64,000 nucleotides of DNA, from positions 24,853 to 88,852 of the forward strand of contig RHPI01003642.1 in the NCBI GenBank assembly GCA_009103225.1, written 5' to 3'. The notes beneath the pieces were generated by a model. That model worked only from the letters and a program-made list of their open reading frames with translations. It had not been told where the DNA came from and searched no databases. Positions 11,101-22,249 of the stretch are shown one piece after another. Origin of the DNA: Chlorokybus atmophyticus. Lineage: Eukaryota > Streptophyta > Chlorokybophyceae > Chlorokybales > Chlorokybaceae. Within the stretch, counting starts at the first letter, position 1, and each line of letters starts with the position of its first letter. A program made the position numbers and the translations under genes.

Positions 11101-12165
11101 TCAAACCTTGATACGCCGTTCACTGTAGTTGATCGGGTAGTCGTTTGCGCTCATGTCTCGGCGGCGCATGAGACCCCTGTCGTCAAACTCCCAGTGCTCA
11201 TTCCCGTGCGTGCGGTACCACTGACCCGTGTCGTCATGCCATTCGTACTCGAACCGCACCTGCTTCACCAGGACAATGCGTGCTGTGACTGCTGCGACGA
11301 CACATGCTGTGCTTGTGTGCACACGTACAGTCATGTGAACAACTAACTCTCATGCGTGCATGTGCAAGCAGCAAACTGCTTCACACCGATATGCGGTCGC
11401 CTTGGTAGCACCACAGCTCCTTCATCAGCTTGTAGTCCAGCTCCTTGGACCACTTGCGCGTGAGGAACTCCTTGATGGCCTGCCGCCCGCGGAAGAACTC
11501 CGTCCGGTTGCGCCAGTCGCTGTCCTCCGTGTATGCCTGAGCCACCCGCTCCGGGTCTCTGCTGTTCCAGGCATCCTCCGCAAGCTGCACCTGCAGCGCA
11601 CAGCTGTGTTCCATTTCTGCACACAATGCAAATATGCAGTCCTATGGTATTCATTGCGTGCATGCGACACTGCATTCTATGGTCAACCTTCACAACCATC
11701 AGGTCCTCCGCACAGTGCTTGACTGTGGCAATGATGTGAAACGCATGCATGCAAGCATTTGCAATGAGACATAGGCCAAGAGCTAGGATTCCTCCTTCTG
11801 TGTGACACGTGGTCAGCATGATCCTGTGCGCCCGCTTGGCTGAAGGCTATTGTTTTGGGACGCATGCAACACCTGGAACCAGAAGTATGTGGCCAACTTG
11901 TGCACATTGCACGCATGCACAGAATGCAGCATTCCGCAGCCGCAGCAGCACTAGCCCTCGTCCGCATTCTTACCTTGATCCTGGCGGTCTCTTCATTGAA
12001 CGGCGGCCGGGGCGGCTTCGCCTCAGTCTCTGCGGGCGCGGACGCCATTGCCGAAGCCGCGAAACAGTGCTGAAGCAGCACCGGCCTGCTGCCTGCACTG
12101 AAGCCCCACACCCGCCTCGCTACCGCCGCCAGCGCCATGCCGTGCCTTGCCATTGCATGCAGCAT
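11101..12165 (-). CDS. DUF1348 / NTF2-like (SnoaL-type) protein, probably organelle-targeted
   Basis: Small alpha+beta barrel protein of the DUF1348 family, function unknown, common in bacteria. Exons: 12165-11974, 11590-11387, 11259-11101; 555 nt, 184 residues. Seen: [49 protein letters not shown], then ELDYKL-KELW and [31 protein letters not shown], nearly textbook for the family. The first 41 residues before an internal Met (MASAPAETE) are rich in Ala, Arg and Ser with few acids, typical of a mitochondrial or chloroplast presequence; starting at the internal Met would give a cytosolic form. High similarity to bacterial members is compatible with old transfer or organellar origin; I cannot date it. 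Divergent from the P450 gene. Confidence 0.88.
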
Positions 12166-12741
12166 TCATCAATCAACCTCCAATGCCAATTGTGGTAGCC
12201 TGCCAGTGGTACTGCGGGCAGGCGAATGACATTCAAGGGTGTCCCGTCATGCCTTGAGAGAGAGAGCCTGATTTCTGGTAGCGCAGTACTGATAAGGCGG
12301 ATTCCATGGAAAAACATCACTCACGCTTGGCCGCATCTTACCGGTAATCACTGCAGTGGTCCGACGTGGCAAAGCTGCGTGTTCGAGGCATTGTGTTGGC
12401 GCTGACGTCAAGCTGCCAGTGGTGAAAGCGGCGGCGGTGCAGGCGTCGTCGGCGTCGTCAGCGCTGCAACACTCCAGGCGAGGTGTGCGCGAGGAGTGAA
12501 TGCTTGGTTGACGTGTGTGCACGGTTGAGCTAGTAGAATATAGACGGACGCACTCGACTTCCGCTGGGTCTTGCTGCCGACCCAGTGATTTCTTGAGCAA
12601 CACAGTGGCTGCCGCTGCCGCTGCTGATGTTGCTGCGCTCACCTACCGCATTGCCGCAGCCCCTAGTTTGTCACTTAACGCAAGCAACTGAGTCGGCTGC
12701 TGTCTTGTCTTGTTAACACAAGGTGTGCGTTGCAGACCGAA
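12166..12741. other. Divergent intergenic region DUF1348/P450
   Basis: Holds both 5' ends. A 131-codon minus ORF (12247-12642) begins with an Ala-rich, presequence-like stretch, but its remainder has no family features; I regard it as chance or a 5' UTR ORF. A TTGCAG at 12730-12735 just before the P450 start could be the acceptor of a 5' UTR intron. Confidence 0.35.
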
Positions 12742-15286
12742 ATGGCAATGGAAAAGGACCCTCTTTATCAGCTCGGGACGGAAGATTACCAAGTTGTGGT
12801 GTTTCCCAAGTATGAAGCCAAAGCGGGTTCTAGCAGCAGAGGCGGCGCCTTATTCATGGCATTGCTGCTGGCAGTGATCGCCTTCTTGGGCTACACTCGC
12901 CCAGTGCTTGGCGCCGTCCTGGCAATCCTGGGCTCTGCCGTCTACGCCTACGGCTGGTACCCCGCCTGGAGACTGCGACACATACCTGGCCCTGAGCCAA
13001 AATGGCTTGTTGGCAACCTGGCGGAGTACCGCAGGTACAACAACCTGTGTTTCAGTGTCCATAATTGCGGCTGCTTGACTCGTGCTTTCTTGTCCCCTTG
13101 TGCATGGCTGCTTGCCGCGCATGGCTCCTCATCCTGGTTTTTCTGCTGTATGCGCTGCATGTGAACAAACAGGATGTGAATGGTGCCATGCGCATTGTTG
13201 AGCAGTGCACTTACCCAGACATTTCATGTTTGGGTCCCATGCTGGCGTATGCCATGCCCATTGTTGAGCAGTTCATGTTCTCAAAAATTGTATGTTTGGA
13301 ATGCGTGCAGCCTTATGCCGCACATAGCTCTGAAACTCTGGTCCGACAAGTACGGCCCTGTCGTGAAGTACTGCATCGGGCACACGCCGGCTGTGGCCGT
13401 CTGCGATGCCGACCTCGTAAAGGAGGTCACCATCAAGCAGTTCAAAAACTTCCACGATCGCATGCGCAACCCGCTGCTGCCTCCCAGGGCCGAGCTGGGC
13501 CTCGTGTTCAGCAGGTGCATTGGGTTGCATGCGAGATGGCTTGCGTTTCAGTCATGACTGCATTTTTGTTTAATCAAGCTTGAAGCTGCTACACTCTGCA
13601 GGGGTACGTACTGGGAAGGGGTGCGCAACAATGCCATGCCTCTGTTTCATAGTCAGCGGTTGGCAAAGTACGGGCCTCAGATTAACATAGAAGCAGAGAA
13701 GCTGATCAAGCGTCTGGAGGATGTCCCGAAAGGCGAGTTCTTACCGATCTCGGTTTGGATCAAGCAGATGACTCTGGATGTCATCGGCAGCACCGTGTTT
13801 GGACAGGAGTTTGCTGCGCAGCGCGACAGCAGTTCTGGTTTGGGGGCAGCTGTCAACAACCTGGTCAGCTTTGACAAGTTGCCCCTGTCAATCCTGGTTG
13901 CCTTCTTCGTGCCGGAGCTGGCCCCGATTGTCTGGGCAGCGATGCTGCGCATACCTTCCACATCAGAGCATCAGATGTCCAAGGTAAGGGGCTTCGTTGT
14001 CCAGCCTCCAGTGTTGTCTTTGTCAGCACATTTTTTATCGTATCAATTGTTGTTGTTTGTTTTTAAGTTGTGCATGGAAAGAACTGTGCACCAGGCAAGT
14101 ACAGCACTGTGCTTGCAAAAACTTGTGCATTGGTGCATTTGTGTGTGATGATGTATGCGCGTCATGATCTGATTATGTGTACATGTCAACGTGCAGTTGC
14201 GCGAGGTTGCTTTGGAGCACTGCATGAAGACTTTGCAAAATCGGAAGCATGACGCCGACGCTGACAACATGTTTGACTTTATGACAATGCTTATGCGCTC
14301 AAAGAACAAGGAGACCGGTCAAAGCCTTTCTGACGATGAGACAACAACTCAAGCCTTTGATATGATTGGTGTGTGCGGCACGTGTGTCTCACAATGCTGT
14401 GGAATTGCAGCAGAGTACTAATAATCGCGACTGTTGCAGGTGCGGGATTTGATACAACAGCCAATGCGTAAGTAGAAAATGCACATTATGTGACCACGAT
14501 GAAGTGGTGTGCATGCTACGTACTAGATATTAGTAGGCTCCGTTTGCACATAGCAAGTATCAGAAGCTGACAGCTCTGTGCAAAAGGCTGGCGTTTGCGG
14601 TGCACCTTATTGCGCAGCATCCTGGGGTAGAGGCGAGATTGCTGCAGGAGATTGACGCCTTTGGTGATCGCCTGCCAACTTTTGAAGATCTCAGCGACTT
14701 CCCATATGTTGGTAAGTCAAGGTAGCGGAGTTCGTGGATGCTTGGTTACCAACTTCCTGAGGCACCCACCTGCATGCAGAGGCTGTGTTCAAGGAGACCA
14801 TGCGCGTGCATCCTCCAATCGCAAACTTCTCACGCGAGGCCATCAACCCCACCACGATTGCGGGCTACCACATTCCCAAGGGAGTCAGCGTTGTCACTGG
14901 AACGTACGCTCTGCACATGAACCCTGAGCATTTTGCGAATCCGACCAAGTTCCAGCCGGAGCGCTTCATGCCTGAATCCGAAGAAAACAAGCGAAGGCAT
15001 CCGTATGCATATGTTCCGTTTGGAGCAGGCCCCAGGTAGGCTTCTGATGTGGCAGTTGTCGAATCTTGCTTACATGCTTGCCAATGGTCGCTGACTGCAT
15101 GCTTGTGATGACAGGATGTGCCTTGGCTACAAGTTTGCTCTGGAAGAAGCCAAGCTTACGCTCATTCGTGTGTATAAGCGCTTTACTTTCCGTTTGAAGC
15201 CTGGCACTGAGGGGCCACTCAAGATTCGCAGTGCGCTCATCAATCGTCCTCTTAACCCTGTCATGGTGTCGGTGCATCCTCGTTGA
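12742..15286 (+). CDS. Cytochrome P450 monooxygenase (CYP3-clan-like)
   Basis: Membrane-anchored heme-thiolate monooxygenase. Exons: 12742-13034, 13311-13514, 13602-13983, 14197-14368, 14440-14467, 14587-14711, 14780-15035, 15115-15286; 1632 nt, 543 residues. Two hydrophobic segments at about residues 40-75, then the Pro-rich hinge HIPGPEP-WLVGNL. Landmarks in order: W-D-KYGPVVKY; I-helix AGFDTTANA (about residue 351, formed by a 28-nt exon); K-helix ExxR as ETMR (about 407-410); FQPERF; heme loop PFGAGPRMCLG with Cys about 489. The A-G-x-D-T-T and I-P-G-P layout point to the CYP3 clan, but subfamily and substrate are open. Intron 6 ends in AAAAG, the only acceptor giving AN-A-LAFAVHLIAQHPGVE in frame. 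Confidence 0.92.
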
Positions 15287-16898
15287 GTCAATATAAGGGT
15301 GTCGTACAGCCCATTTTGTTGATGCACATGTGGGGCTGTGTATATAGTCGTCATGCAGTGTTATTTATCACTAGCCAACTGCTGTTCTTGTGCAATTCCT
15401 GTCTGACTGGCCACCTCGCCTTGACAGTGTCGTGTCACATGTAAGTGACGAGAATTTGCTGCGTAGACGCATGTACTAGTCATAGGTGATGTCGTAGACC
15501 CTGACCTTGGCCTTGTGCTGGTCATTTGCAATCATGTTTGCCCTTGTTCGTTTTGCTGGTAACCATGTTACTGCCAGTGGCAGGTGCCTATGAGTCTGCC
15601 ACTGGCTGGTGCCTTTGAGAGGACAATTGAAAAGTCTACGTCAGATGGCAAGCACTGCAACCCGTGTTCTAATGCACGGTCGCAATCACATGATTGGATT
15701 CTGAGCATTGCAACACTATAATACAGCTATTCATACAGGCATAGTGTCACCTGCCATACGTAGATACACATACGTGCACAAAGCTTGCCATGTATGATTT
15801 GCCTCTTCCATGTTGTGTATACTGCAAGCCATCCGCATACAGATGGGGTGGTAGTAGTAGTTGTAGGTGGCAGTTGTAGGTGGTAGACAATTCAACAGCG
15901 TGCTATAATCCGATGGTCGTGAAGGTGCATGTTTGTGCACCGTGCTATGTTGTGCATGTGAGTTGTGGAATACATGCAACAAATACTGTCAGCGTCCTTT
16001 TGTACACTGTTGAACAAGAGCAGTATTCAGATGGTAATATCTCAACATTATGCACACAACTCTCACCTGCAACAGCAATCACGACCAAACGGAAAGTGTC
16101 ACCAAGCTTACGACGTTCAAGCCAAACACGGATACTTCATCACAGCTGAAGCAGCTGCAATAATTCAAAAAATGATTTCGCACTTGACTTTAACTGAAAA
16201 GCCCTTGCCATAGTATTGCAGCAGCTCAAGAGTACACTCACAAGCCTGTTGCATCGGCAAGCTATGGGAGGATGACGCTTCTATCTGCATGCCTTAGTGT
16301 GTTGTCAGGTTATGCGCAGCGTCCACGTCGTTAAGGCCACACTCAAGATTGATGTCTTTCTACAAGAGGGTTTCCTAGAGAAAGCGCAGTTCTGCCACCT
16401 GTGCCCATTACAATTTCCCACCCAGCTGAGGCAGCGACTGTAGCTGATATCTGCCAGCTCAGACCAAACTTCGCTCAGGGCATACACTGTCCAGACTCTC
16501 AAGACACTTTGAGTTGCTTGCAACCTTCATGGCCCGGCCGGCGTGGTAGCACCTACCTGCGCAATTGCTATGCCACTGAGCGTATGCTCACATCCAGAGC
16601 AAACGAGACTGCTGTGAATCCATACGTACCTCAGGCCGCTTGATGTCCTGTCTGGGACACGCAGCAAGCTGCTGAGTTGTCTACAACCAGCAAGCCTATC
16701 ACCTTTCAGATGAAGCGCTCGGTGCCACTCCCTCCAAAGATGCACGTGCTGTGCTGAGTGCAGCACAACACATAACACACTGGTTGAAGGGAGGTATGCA
16801 CGTAACTGCGCATGCCAGATGTCTGGACTCAACACTTCTACTGCTGCAGCTGACAGCAACTCCAATGTTAAACAGCGCCCACTCACTCTGCTCCCTGT
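15287..16898. other. Intergenic, convergent 3' ends
   Basis: Between P450 and the Cys-rich unknown gene. A direct/inverted pair built on CTGCCAGTGGCAG and CTGCCACTGGC lies at about 15575-15620. ORFs of 80-120 codons on both strands have no recognisable features. Confidence 0.4.
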
Positions 16899-19091
16899 TC
16901 ACATCACCACTGAGCAGATGCCGCGGTACAGCGTCTGGCACAGGTCAAAGATCTGTCGTGCCGCCACAGCAGCGTCACGCGGCCCATTGCGCCCGCAGCG
17001 CAGCCCAGGCAGGCTGCTCTCTTCACTGACCGACCAGCGATTGTCCTCCTCCTCCTCTTCCTCCTCATCCATGTCTTCGCGCCCCTCGTCACCTTCTTTG
17101 CAATTGCTGCTATCATTGTGACCAGTGATATGCGTCTTCAGCCATGCATCAAGCTTGGCATCCAGCACCCTGTTCACAGCGCCCAACAGCCCCGCGTGCG
17201 GCGCAGACGCGGTTTGAAGCACCTTGCCCGCATGCACATGGCGCTCCTTGAGTAGAGCTGGCAACACAACAGCCTGCACATGACGCTCCTCAAACAAGCA
17301 GTTGCATGACATCCGTTGAGGGCCAAACTAACTATTCAAGCACAACCTGCCTACCATGCTTATGCCAGCACGTGGCCCATAATGCTGCTCAAACAGCGCT
17401 GTGTCAAGCTTCGACTGTCGCCACACCATCTCACGCTCGGTCACTGCGCTCTGCAACTTCAACAGATTAGATCACAAACCAGCAAGAACGAGCAGCGCTG
17501 AGCTCATGCTTACATACCTTGAGGCGCACCAGCCTTGGCCGTGACAACAGATAACTCTCTGCTCCTGCCACCATGCCAGCTGCCTCGTCATGCTCGTCTC
17601 CATTGCTACACAACACCCGTAGCATCGCAAGATGATGATGATGCGAGAACCCATTGTGGTGGTCTTCCATTGCTCCGTCCTGCTCATCACCATGACCTTC
17701 GGCCCCGCCAACAGCCGGGCTCTCAAGCTGCAGTAGCTGCCAGCGGCAGCGTGCAATGGCACAATCCAACTCGCTACTTGGAAACCGCGTGGAAGAATAC
17801 ACTCCACCATCTACTCTGTCTCCTCCTTGCTGCTGCTCCTCTGAGCTTGGAAGTGCCTGCGCAGGGAGAAAATTTTCCGTTCGTCGGCGTCGTTTGCGCA
17901 CTGGGCCGAGCGAGTCGTCGCCGCCGTCTTGCCACAACCACGACTGCGTGCAGTGCACTGGCTGTGCGTGCGGTAGGGAGCCCGCCTCCGGACGTGCAGC
18001 CACCAAGCCTTCGCCTCTTGGGGTGTTGGTGGGAGCAGATGTTGCTGCAGTTGCCATTGGCATGGGGGAGTCGGATGACTCTCGCGCTGCTGGCAACCGG
18101 TTGTTGGCGGCCACTGATGGCGATGCAGCAGCCTGTTATGGACAAGACGGGATCAAACAACCCATAGCCATGCATGCGTGCATGTGCAGATGATCACGCT
18201 CATGTTCATGCCTGGTTCTGTGTACCTTCAAGAGGGATGTCAGCTCATTGTGCTTGGTGGCAGCATAAGATCTTCGGCCAACCAGCCGTATCTGCAACGC
18301 CTGCACCTGCCAGGCACCCAAAGTTTTCATGCTTTACACTTTGCAATTCATGCGCTTCCTGTGCGTACAGATTTGATCTATTACATGCAAGCTTGCACCA
18401 ATGCACAGTTGCAAGATTGATGGGACGACGTTGGCTGGCGTGGTCGCAAGAACGAACGAACACCCGTGCGATTCAGTGTCAACCCCTTAAGCTATGGCAC
18501 ACCAACGGCGCATGGCTTATGCCAAACAAGGCAGCCAGCTTGAGGGAGAGTTACTGAGGAGACTGTGTGCATTGCAGTGGCACTCATGTGTCTCACCTGG
18601 TCCAGTGGCAGCGCCTGCAGCGGCGGCAAGTCCAGCCTCAGACGGTCCCTCACTCCCGTCACGTTCAGCGCCCCACAATGCCCGCAAAACGTCCTGCATG
18701 CAAACTGCGCTGCGTCAACAACTCAACGTGGTTCTGAAGTGACAACCCCCTACGACAGTGGGCGTGCATGCTCAGCTTGCGAACACCCAAGCTGTGAATG
18801 CAATCTGCATACATCGCATGCAAGCGTCAGTGAGCGCAGCAGCAGTTGCAGTGCTCGCCTTGCGTATGAAGAAGTTGCGCCACTTGCAGGTGGTTGTTGC
18901 TGGGGTACAATCGGCAGGAGGGCATGGCAGCTGACGCACGGCCACACCTTGGCTCCGCACGACGCGCACGCCAGCGACACCGCCGTCCACACGGTGACGA
19001 CGGCGGCGGCGGTCGACCCAGCATCGCTTTCAGGCCATGTCCCGGGCAGCTCCGCCAGCGCCGCCCGCACTCCGCACGCCGGACATTGCAT
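16899..19091 (-). CDS. Uncharacterised Cys-pair (zinc-ribbon-like) protein with helical C-terminal half
   Basis: I do not recognise this family with certainty. Supported exons: 18693-18597, 18300-18226, 18132-17518, 17450-17355, 17273-16899; the last four keep phase 0 and end in one stop. An upstream coding block starts MQCPACG at 19091 (an in-frame ATG at 19310 is the alternative) and contains CxxC pairs CPAC, CASC and CVSC; the 18693 exon adds CGHC. Its splice to that exon is unresolved. The long third exon is low-complexity, with KRRRRTE (nuclear-signal-like) and His/Asp/Gly-rich tracts. The C-terminal half is predicted helical (VTEREMVWRQSKLDTALFEQ, then a Leu/Ala/His-rich stretch) with a run of Glu. 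The CxxC pairs plus helices could fit a C3HC/NIPA-like or Atg14/UVRAG-like scaffold, but neither is demonstrated. Confidence 0.45.
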
Positions 19092-19610
19092 GACTGACTC
19101 TCCCCAACCTGTCTCCTTTAAGGGCCCTGCCGCCCACCTCCCCCTGGCAACCACCCCCACCGCCGCCCAGCCCGAACCCTCTTCAAAACCCCCAAAAGGT
19201 CCCAACCACACCCCCAACTCCGGTCCTGAACTCAGCCAAATCTCCCGCCCTACCAGTGTACCGTACATTGTGTACGACGGGCCCCCAGAAGCCCAAATCA
19301 TGGAAATCATGACATTTCCCGCGTAGAAAGTTCTTGGCTATTGTTCAAAAGATCACACGGTAGATCGGGAGACAGCAGGAGGATTTACTTTTCTGCGCAT
19401 CACAAACGATTGGAATCGCACTTGTAGGCAGGCGTAGCCGTATAGGCAATGCAATCAACGATGATTAGTGGGCTTTCAGGGCTTGGTTGGAACCTACACT
19501 TTAGCGAAGCTGCCACGTGTGGGTTTGTTGGTGCTTTGGGGGGAAAATCAGGGAGGAGAGAGGGACAGACAGGCGTTGGTGTGCGGCGGCGGCGGCGGCG
19601 GCGGGTGGGG
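19092..19610. promoter_or_regulatory. Divergent intergenic region unknown/F-box
   Basis: Separates the probable starts of two divergent genes. An in-frame ORF extends the F-box gene upstream to 19449 and the unknown gene upstream to 19310, so either start could lie further out. Contains a GGC-repeat run near 19585-19602. Confidence 0.35.
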
Positions 19611-21277
19611 ATGGAGGGGCGGAGGGCGCCCGGGGCGTTGGGACCAACGTCGGCGTGGTCGTCAGCGGTGGAGCAGTTGCCGGTCGAGCTGGTGGGCGAG
19701 GTTCTGGCGCACCTGGACGGCGCCAGTCTCGCTAGGGCGACCTGCGTCTCCCGCCGCTGGAGGGACTGCGCTGCCAGGGACGAGCTCTGGCAGGGGGTCT
19801 GCGCTCGGCGCTGGCCCGTCTTCCGACAGGTATGCGTTGCGGGGATGGGTATGCTTTGGTAGGGCGGGAAACGGAGAGCCTGGCAAGGAGAGAGTATTAC
19901 CACCCCTTCCCCACCTCCCTTTCCCATTTCTCTTACTTCTTTGATCTGCGAGAGATTGCCTACCTTGCACCCCCAGAACAAGGGTTGTAGGTGGGACACT
20001 TACTTTATTACTTACTTTATTTTTGTAGACTGTGCACATATTCCAGTGCTCGCGCGCCTTTGAACTTCGGCTGTGTGTAACAGTCTCCTCATCGCCAGAA
20101 ACGCCTCACGTCTGTTTCAATTTGGGGTGGCGGGGTTCAAGATTGTATTTACAAAGCACGTGTTCTTGATGCCCTTCAAGCTTGATAATATGTGAACCAG
20201 GTTTAATGAAAGATTCGCACTGCGCGCAAGACCATATTGTGGTGATTGGTCGTGTTGCTCTTGACGGTCTGCATGGGACAGTTTCACGAAGCGCCAGCCA
20301 ATGAAACAGCGTGCATGAGGGTACCAGCTGTTGACAGCGCGCTCACCACGTTGTGTCGCAGGTGAAGCGCAGCAAAGCGTCGTCCTACAAGCAGCTGTAC
20401 GCGCAGTTGGGGAACTTTAGCGATGAGCAGGCAGCTTTAGACGGCGAGGAGCTGTTCGCATCACAGCCGGACGTGAGCCTCGCTGATCTCTCCCTAGTGC
20501 TGGACGTCACATGGCAAGGCTCACCGGTGAGTGTGTTGTCATTATCACGCACGCATGTCATTGTATTGCAATTGAGTACTGCTACAGCTCTGAAACTGAC
20601 ATACCACTCTCTCTCGGCATGCAGATTCTCCAAAGCATCGTGCCGGGGCAGCTTCTGAAAGAGCTATGTACTTCTATCCTCAGCATGCGGCCTCAGACGA
20701 CAGCCGGCCACCTGCTGGGGTTCCGCGCGGAACACGCCGTCGGGGGCTGCAGCGCCAACTGTCTTCGCTGCGCGCGTGTGCTTGTGCATGCCATCCGCCA
20801 TTCCGATGGCGGTGTCGCGCGACTGCTGGACTCCGCTCGCGATCTTGCAGAGGTGAGACTTGTTAGCAGCATCATGATGCGCGCATTTGTAGGAAGGTTT
20901 ACGGACAGAGGGTTGACACCATGCATGGTTTGTATCCGCAGATGAAGTTTGCTCCGCCTACCCTTGTGTTGCAAAGGCAGCTGAAGTTGCCAGACGGCAA
21001 TGTCAACATGCACGCTGAGTTGAAGCTGCCTGAGTTGCGGCGCTCCCTATCAGGCGAGGAGAAAGATGACGAGGAGGAGGAAAGGGAGGATACAGTTGCT
21101 GATGTTGCCAGTGGCGCCGATGGTGACGCACACACAGGTGGCTGCGCAAAGCACTGTCTGCGCTCGCTGATGCTGTGCTCCCACCTCGTGTATGAGGGCG
21201 CCTCCCACGTGTCCATCCGCGTGGGTATTGTGCTGCTGGAGCAGTTTTTGAGGCACGCAGACGTCACTTGGTTTTGA
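19611..21277 (+). CDS. F-box protein, likely SCF substrate receptor
   Basis: Exons: 19611-19829, 20362-20526, 20625-20852, 20942-21277; 948 nt, 315 residues. The N-terminal F-box is clear: LPVELVGEVLAHLDGASLARATCVSRRWRDCA-DELW, the Skp1-binding helix bundle, followed by W-F-Q. The remainder (QLYAQLGNFSDEQAALDGEELF, then a Leu/Cys/Arg-rich helical exon and a last exon with a Glu-rich loop and a terminal helix VGIVLLEQFLRHADVTWF) shows no WD40, kelch or LRR repeat, so the substrate is unknown. ATG 19611 is preferred because the Arg-encoding GGC repeat just upstream is unlikely to be translated; an in-frame ATG at 19449 exists. Confidence 0.78.
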
Positions 21278-22249
21278 AGTGTAGTGCGCTGCTAGCGTTG
21301 GGGTTGGCGTAGTTTGTGTGTGATTAAGAGAGTAGCACTGCTTGCTGTGACAGCATTGTTGCCTGTCACAGGTATGTATTGTACAGTAGTAGGGTTGGTC
21401 TAGGTGGCCTTCTCCTATCCCTTGTCAAGTAGCTAGATCTAACTGATGAGAGTGTGGGGTTGGGTATTGAATTGAGTACATTCCTTCGCAATAACTGTGT
21501 TGGGATTGCACGTATGGTGGTTGCGCCAGACACATTGGTAGCGTAAGCTGGACCCATACTGCTAGCACTGCATGTGCGTGCTCGTGATAATTGGTGAAGA
21601 TATCCATGGGACTTCGAAGCAACTTCACCGCGCCTCAAGTATTGACCCACAACACGTCTATCATGGGTACAATGCTCCGACTACTACCTAACTCTGATGA
21701 CAATGTTGTTGGTTGAAATATCTACCATTGCGGTGGAGCCTCACTTGGCTCTACCTGCGATGTACCCAGTGCAACGACAAGGCATAAGCATTGTGATGTC
21801 AGCAAGGGGAATGGGTACGATCTGGTCTTGTTCATCGCGGCATATATTCATGCTAGTGCAAGCAAAGTGCAAACGTATTGAACTGGCGTTGTTGGCATGA
21901 AATACCAAGTGGTGCTTAGCATTAGTACAAAAATTGTTGGCTAAGCACCAATAGTCAATTTTCGATATCCAGAAGGATTTTTTGTCCATACATGTCCAGT
22001 TTGATCATCGCTTGTTAGGACCATTTGCTGAAGTAGGCCTGAACAGGCTAAACTGGATCACCAACAGGTTGATCTTGACAAAGTTCATTCATCCCCACCC
22101 GGCAATCGTGTAATAATTGCTAAACACCTAGGCACACAAAGGCTCCAGAGCATGTAGGCAACTGGAATCTCATTGTGCAGCAATAACTGCAGACCAACAC
22201 AGACAACTCCTTCACTCCTCTGCTTGACATATACACACTGACACACACG
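21278..22249. other. Intergenic, convergent 3' ends
   Basis: No supported gene. Contains a perfect 11-bp inverted repeat (21910-21920 and 21940-21950, TGGTGCTTAGC arms, 19-nt loop) that could be a transcript-end hairpin or a small mobile-element end. Confidence 0.4.
21910..21950. repeat. Hairpin with 11-bp arms
   Basis: Arms TGGTGCTTAGC and GCTAAGCACCA around a 19-nt loop in an intergenic region. Confidence 0.65.

Noticed and set aside
12247-12642. 131-codon minus ORF with an Ala-rich start as a separate small gene
   Set aside because: Only the first residues look presequence-like; the rest has no conserved pattern and no splice path to the DUF1348 exons was found.
18565-19326. 253-codon plus-strand ORF rich in Ser, Thr and Pro
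   Set aside because: It lies antisense to the CxxC-bearing exons, has no domain features, and runs open because of G+C-rich codon bias.
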